A stretch of DNA of 64,000 nt from Terriglobia bacterium (GTDB lineage Bacteria > Acidobacteriota > Terriglobia > Terriglobales > Acidobacteriaceae): the NCBI GenBank assembly GCA_020073565.1, contig JAIQEY010000014.1, forward strand, positions 56,802 to 120,801, read 5' to 3'. Position numbers and translations under genes: made by a program. Positions 63,167-64,000 of the stretch are shown here, piece after piece. Each line of letters starts with the position of its first letter. Position 1 is the stretch's first letter. Below the pieces are notes generated by a model. The model saw nothing but the letters and a program-made list of their open reading frames with translations, was not told the DNA's origin and ran no database searches.

Positions 63167-63645
63167 GCGTGGAGGATGGATGGCCTATTTCTGGCTCTTA
63201 TCCGGCGGTTTGACTCTGATGAACAGCTTGTCCCATTTCTGGTGCTTGCCCGATTTTGGTGGGACGGCCCCCAGGAAAAGTCCGGTCCAGCAGTTGGAGA
63301 TCCGAGATTAGATCTTGCTCGGCCCATCGCCAGTTGGGCAGCTTCTGGCTGCTCGATCCGGCCACTTGGTACCCGAAGAGCTTGATCAGACCCTGGTGGA
63401 TCCCGTAGTCGGGCGGTTCCACGATACGTCCGCGTTTTTTGTAGCGGAACCGAAGCAGCCACACGATTGAAATTTCTATCCCGACATCTCATACTTTGGT
63501 GACGCCGGGGTACGCCTTCCCCTGTGCTGAGGGATGCGGCGAGCCAAGCTATCCTAAATTACTTGATGTTTCCTATTACTGATGTTTCACTTGTAGGGCG
63601 CGCGCCAGGCGATAGACCCGCGCCCGGAGACTCTGGAGGAAGATG
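63167..63645. other. Unassigned region before last gene
   Basis: Weak frames only. A minus-strand frame 63198-63464 (88 aa) contains GIHQGLIKLFGYQV and LPNWRWAEQDLISDLQ, and may be a real small gene, but codon pattern and start are not convincing. The last 100 bp probably carry the promoter of the gene at 63646; GGAGGA lies at 63635-63640. Confidence 0.3.
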
Positions 63646-64000
63646 ATGAAGCTCGCCGTCCGTTCGACTGGCGCTCATCCTTGGCGGCGCGCGCTCAGCC
63701 TGCTGGCCGTCGCGGCGACCGTCTTTGCCACGACGGCACTGCCCGCGCAGGTGGTGTTTCATGTGAGCTTGGGCCAAGCCTCGGCGTCGTCGGTCTCCGG
63801 CCGGCTGCTGGTCTTCGCCAAGCCGCTCGGACCCGCCGACAAGAGGCCCGTCGCGGCGGTCAACATGGACCAGATCGATACCCACGCGACTGCCATCGCC
63901 GCTCAGGAGGTGGCTCACCTCGACCCCGGCGCCACGGTCGAGCTCGACGCGGACGTCACGGCCTTCCCTACACCTTTCTCGCAGCTCAAGCCCGGCCGCT
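63646..64000 (+). CDS. Secreted esterase-like protein, 3' truncated by window
   Basis: 118 residues visible. ATG 63646 is 5 nt after GGAGGA (63635-63640). Signal peptide ALSLLAVAATVFATTALPAQ, then VVFHVSLGQASASSVSGRLLVF, ATVELDADVTAFPTPFSQLKPGR. This is the N-terminal beta domain of secreted esterases of the enterochelin-esterase (Fes/IroE) type, which precedes an alpha/beta hydrolase domain. The codons are GC-rich relative to nearby genes. The catalytic part lies outside the window. Confidence 0.6.
   Translation, partial: MKLAVRSTGAHPWRRALSLLAVAATVFATTALPAQVVFHVSLGQASASSVSGRLLVFAKPLGPADKRPVAAVNMDQIDTHATAIAAQEVAHLDPGATVELDADVTAFPTPFSQLKPGR

Overview
The window looks like chromosomal DNA of a soil Acidobacteriota, probably of the Koribacter/Terriglobia type. 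This rests on gene content and protein style, not on a marker gene: a CadC-like winged-helix/TPR regulator, a very large PilX-like pilin, an 80-aa protein ending in an RRRISLAQKARWAK-type tail, many small secreted proteins of unknown function, and dispersed palindromic repeats. No rRNA, CRISPR array, integrase or IS transposase was seen. One tRNA gene (Lys, UUU) is present.

Layout. 1-5.2 kb: minor pilin operon of a type IV pilus or secretion pseudopilus (FimT/GspH, PilV, PilW, giant PilX). 5.3-8.3 kb: zinc-ribbon/SnoaL-like protein, TonB-C-like protein, membrane-anchored unknown, small basic protein. 8.4-12.1 kb: proton-translocating transhydrogenase pntAA-pntAB-pntB and a HAD phosphatase. 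12.1-14.3 kb: tRNA-Lys, small secreted proteins, and a 57-aa zinc ribbon protein. 14.3-17.3 kb: two APC permeases. 17.4-21.3 kb: protocatechuate operon pcaH-pcaG-pcaB-pcaL, with pcaL a pcaD-pcaC fusion. 21.5-24.7 kb: beta-barrel protein, basic protein and phospholipase C-like phosphoesterase.

24.8-38.4 kb is the most interesting part. It is a cluster of conflict-type (immune or cell-death) domains. A SLOG-like nucleotide-binding protein lies just upstream of a TIR-transmembrane protein with 14 WD40 repeats. Across a 72-bp divergent promoter is a CapV-like patatin phospholipase followed by a deoxyribosyltransferase-like/TPR (TRAFs-binding-like) protein. Next come two tandem paralogous secreted proteins with kinase-like motifs, a membrane patatin, a leaderless amidase-2 protein and a SLATT/DUF4231-like membrane protein. 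I see no CD-NTase, SIR2 or CRISPR-linked gene, so it does not match textbook CBASS or Thoeris. My reading is a nucleotide-signal sensor (TIR plus SLOG) wired to membrane-damaging effectors (patatin, SLATT). This is inference.

38.4-48.8 kb: NHL-like and beta-helix proteins, TPR regulator, secreted unknown, DoxX protein, and a glycosyltransferase set (GT2, DUF2064, GT87-like) apparently interrupted by an opposite-strand HEPN-domain gene. Palindromic repeats sit at the end of the DUF2064 gene and inside the GT87-like gene. 48.8-55.1 kb: radical SAM/SPASM with a methyltransferase, PP2C phosphatase, two small proteins, a TlpA/DipZ-like protein lacking its second active-site cysteine, and an epoxide hydrolase. 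55.2-58.9 kb is decaying DNA: a DoxX tail fragment, a PAS histidine kinase broken by two frameshifts, a single-domain response regulator and another frameshifted remnant. 59.2-62.0 kb: perR-like regulator and katG, an oxidative-stress pair. 62.2-64 kb: DUF1801 protein, small conserved protein, and the start of a secreted esterase-like gene cut by the window end.
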